A stretch of 64,000 nucleotides of DNA from Ferruginibacter yonginensis (GTDB taxonomy: Bacteria; Bacteroidota; Bacteroidia; Chitinophagales; Chitinophagaceae). Positions 63,559 to 64,000 of the stretch are shown in pieces; positions within the stretch are counted from its first letter, which is position 1, and every line of letters begins with the position of its first letter. The notes below the pieces were generated by a model. The model was given only the letters and a program-made list of their open reading frames with translations. It was not told the DNA's origin and ran no database searches. The stretch covers positions 806,001 to 870,000 of the forward strand of contig NZ_JBHSCZ010000002.1 in NCBI RefSeq assembly GCF_042651465.1, written 5' to 3'. The translations under genes were made by a program, and so were the position numbers.

Positions 63559-64000
63559 GGCAATTGGTTTTGGTTCTTGGTAAATTAAAAACGTAATATA
63601 GAAATAACTATAATATAAATAAACTTAAGTTGTTGTTTTATTTTAAGTATTTAGTAAACAAAATCTCAGTTACTTACCGCATAAAAATAATAGGCAGGAG
63701 ACATAATTTTATTTATTTATTCATATTATGCCATTACCAATAACGTAAGAAAAGATTGGGGGAGAATTCTTTTTTTACATTGTTTATTCTTAGATGCAAA
63801 AAACAACTATACGGTTAGGGGGTATTTAAGGGTATTGTGACTTAACCTGAAATAAAGATATAAAAAATAACTTAAACCAACCAAGTATAAATACCGATTA
63901 TTTTTAATGAGTTATTATTAATTTCTTTAGTTACTAAATTGTTTAATTATTTATATAAAAATATTCAGTGTAAAATTAAATTTTTTCCATAATTAATTGA
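63559..64000. other. 442-bp A+T-rich region upstream of the giant gene
   Basis: No gene is visible. A tandem GGGTATT repeat with exact 10-bp spacing occurs at 63820-63826 and 63830-63836, in a short G-rich patch (63813-63837) that stands out from the A+T background. It lies about 290 bases before the start codon and could bind a regulator. Confidence 0.45.

Overview
The window reads as chromosomal DNA of a Bacteroidota bacterium, most likely from the Chitinophagaceae/Sphingobacteriia side of the phylum. Evidence: A+T-rich DNA, promoters of the TAnnTTTG type, almost no Shine-Dalgarno sequences, SusC/TonB-type receptors with a carboxypeptidase-like N-terminal domain, the type IX secretion gene porT next to ubiE, atpD-atpC apart from the other ATP synthase genes, and a giant secreted protein ending in a type IX (Por) sorting domain. 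The lineage is inferred from gene content. I see no rRNA, tRNA, CRISPR array, insertion sequence or prophage.

Layout. 1-3.3 kb (minus): start of RNase Y, zapA, a Gln-rich coiled-coil gene and pheT. 3.5-9.3 kb: dnaB-rsmE (plus), a TerC-family gene and pyrD (minus), a thiolase (plus). 9.4-22.2 kb: a TonB receptor whose promoter lies inside a large dyad, a SemiSWEET gene with an ABC exporter, an AI-2E-type permease, yifB, a WalJ-like hydrolase, a short MutS paralogue, pyrC and a Wzi/RemB-like outer-membrane protein. 22.2-33.5 kb: porT-ubiE, engB, a small cluster (CoA-binding, DCC thiol oxidoreductase, GbsR/MarR regulator), pdhC, dnaX, a GNAT-like gene, a sterol-desaturase-family gene, frr and a WecA/TagO-type transferase. 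33.7-37.5 kb: a transketolase N-subunit without its partner, then an accessory cassette of one lipoprotein with a possible JAMM-like C-terminal domain and two tandem small secreted paralogues. 37.5-48.4 kb: a LolC/E-like permease, rbfA, an ABC exporter, an L,D-transpeptidase-like protein, pirin, scpA, a DUF3078 protein, mscL, an EamA transporter, a small lipoprotein, atpD and atpC. 48.4-63.5 kb (minus): an outer-membrane beta-barrel protein, a PAP2 phosphatase, a sensor kinase/response regulator pair and a 3,276-residue repeat-rich type IX secreted protein.

Most genes are housekeeping and many neighbours overlap or abut. Transcription units are separated by clear intrinsic terminators, several of them bidirectional between converging genes.

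The most unusual regions are the 34.6-37.5 kb cassette, which has a toxin/immunity-like layout, a conserved-ends/diverged-middle duplication and an apparent one-base defect in a signal peptide; the 45-bp dyad over the TonB receptor promoter; the strong terminator between atpD and atpC; and the six exactly 288-bp repeats in the giant adhesin-like gene.
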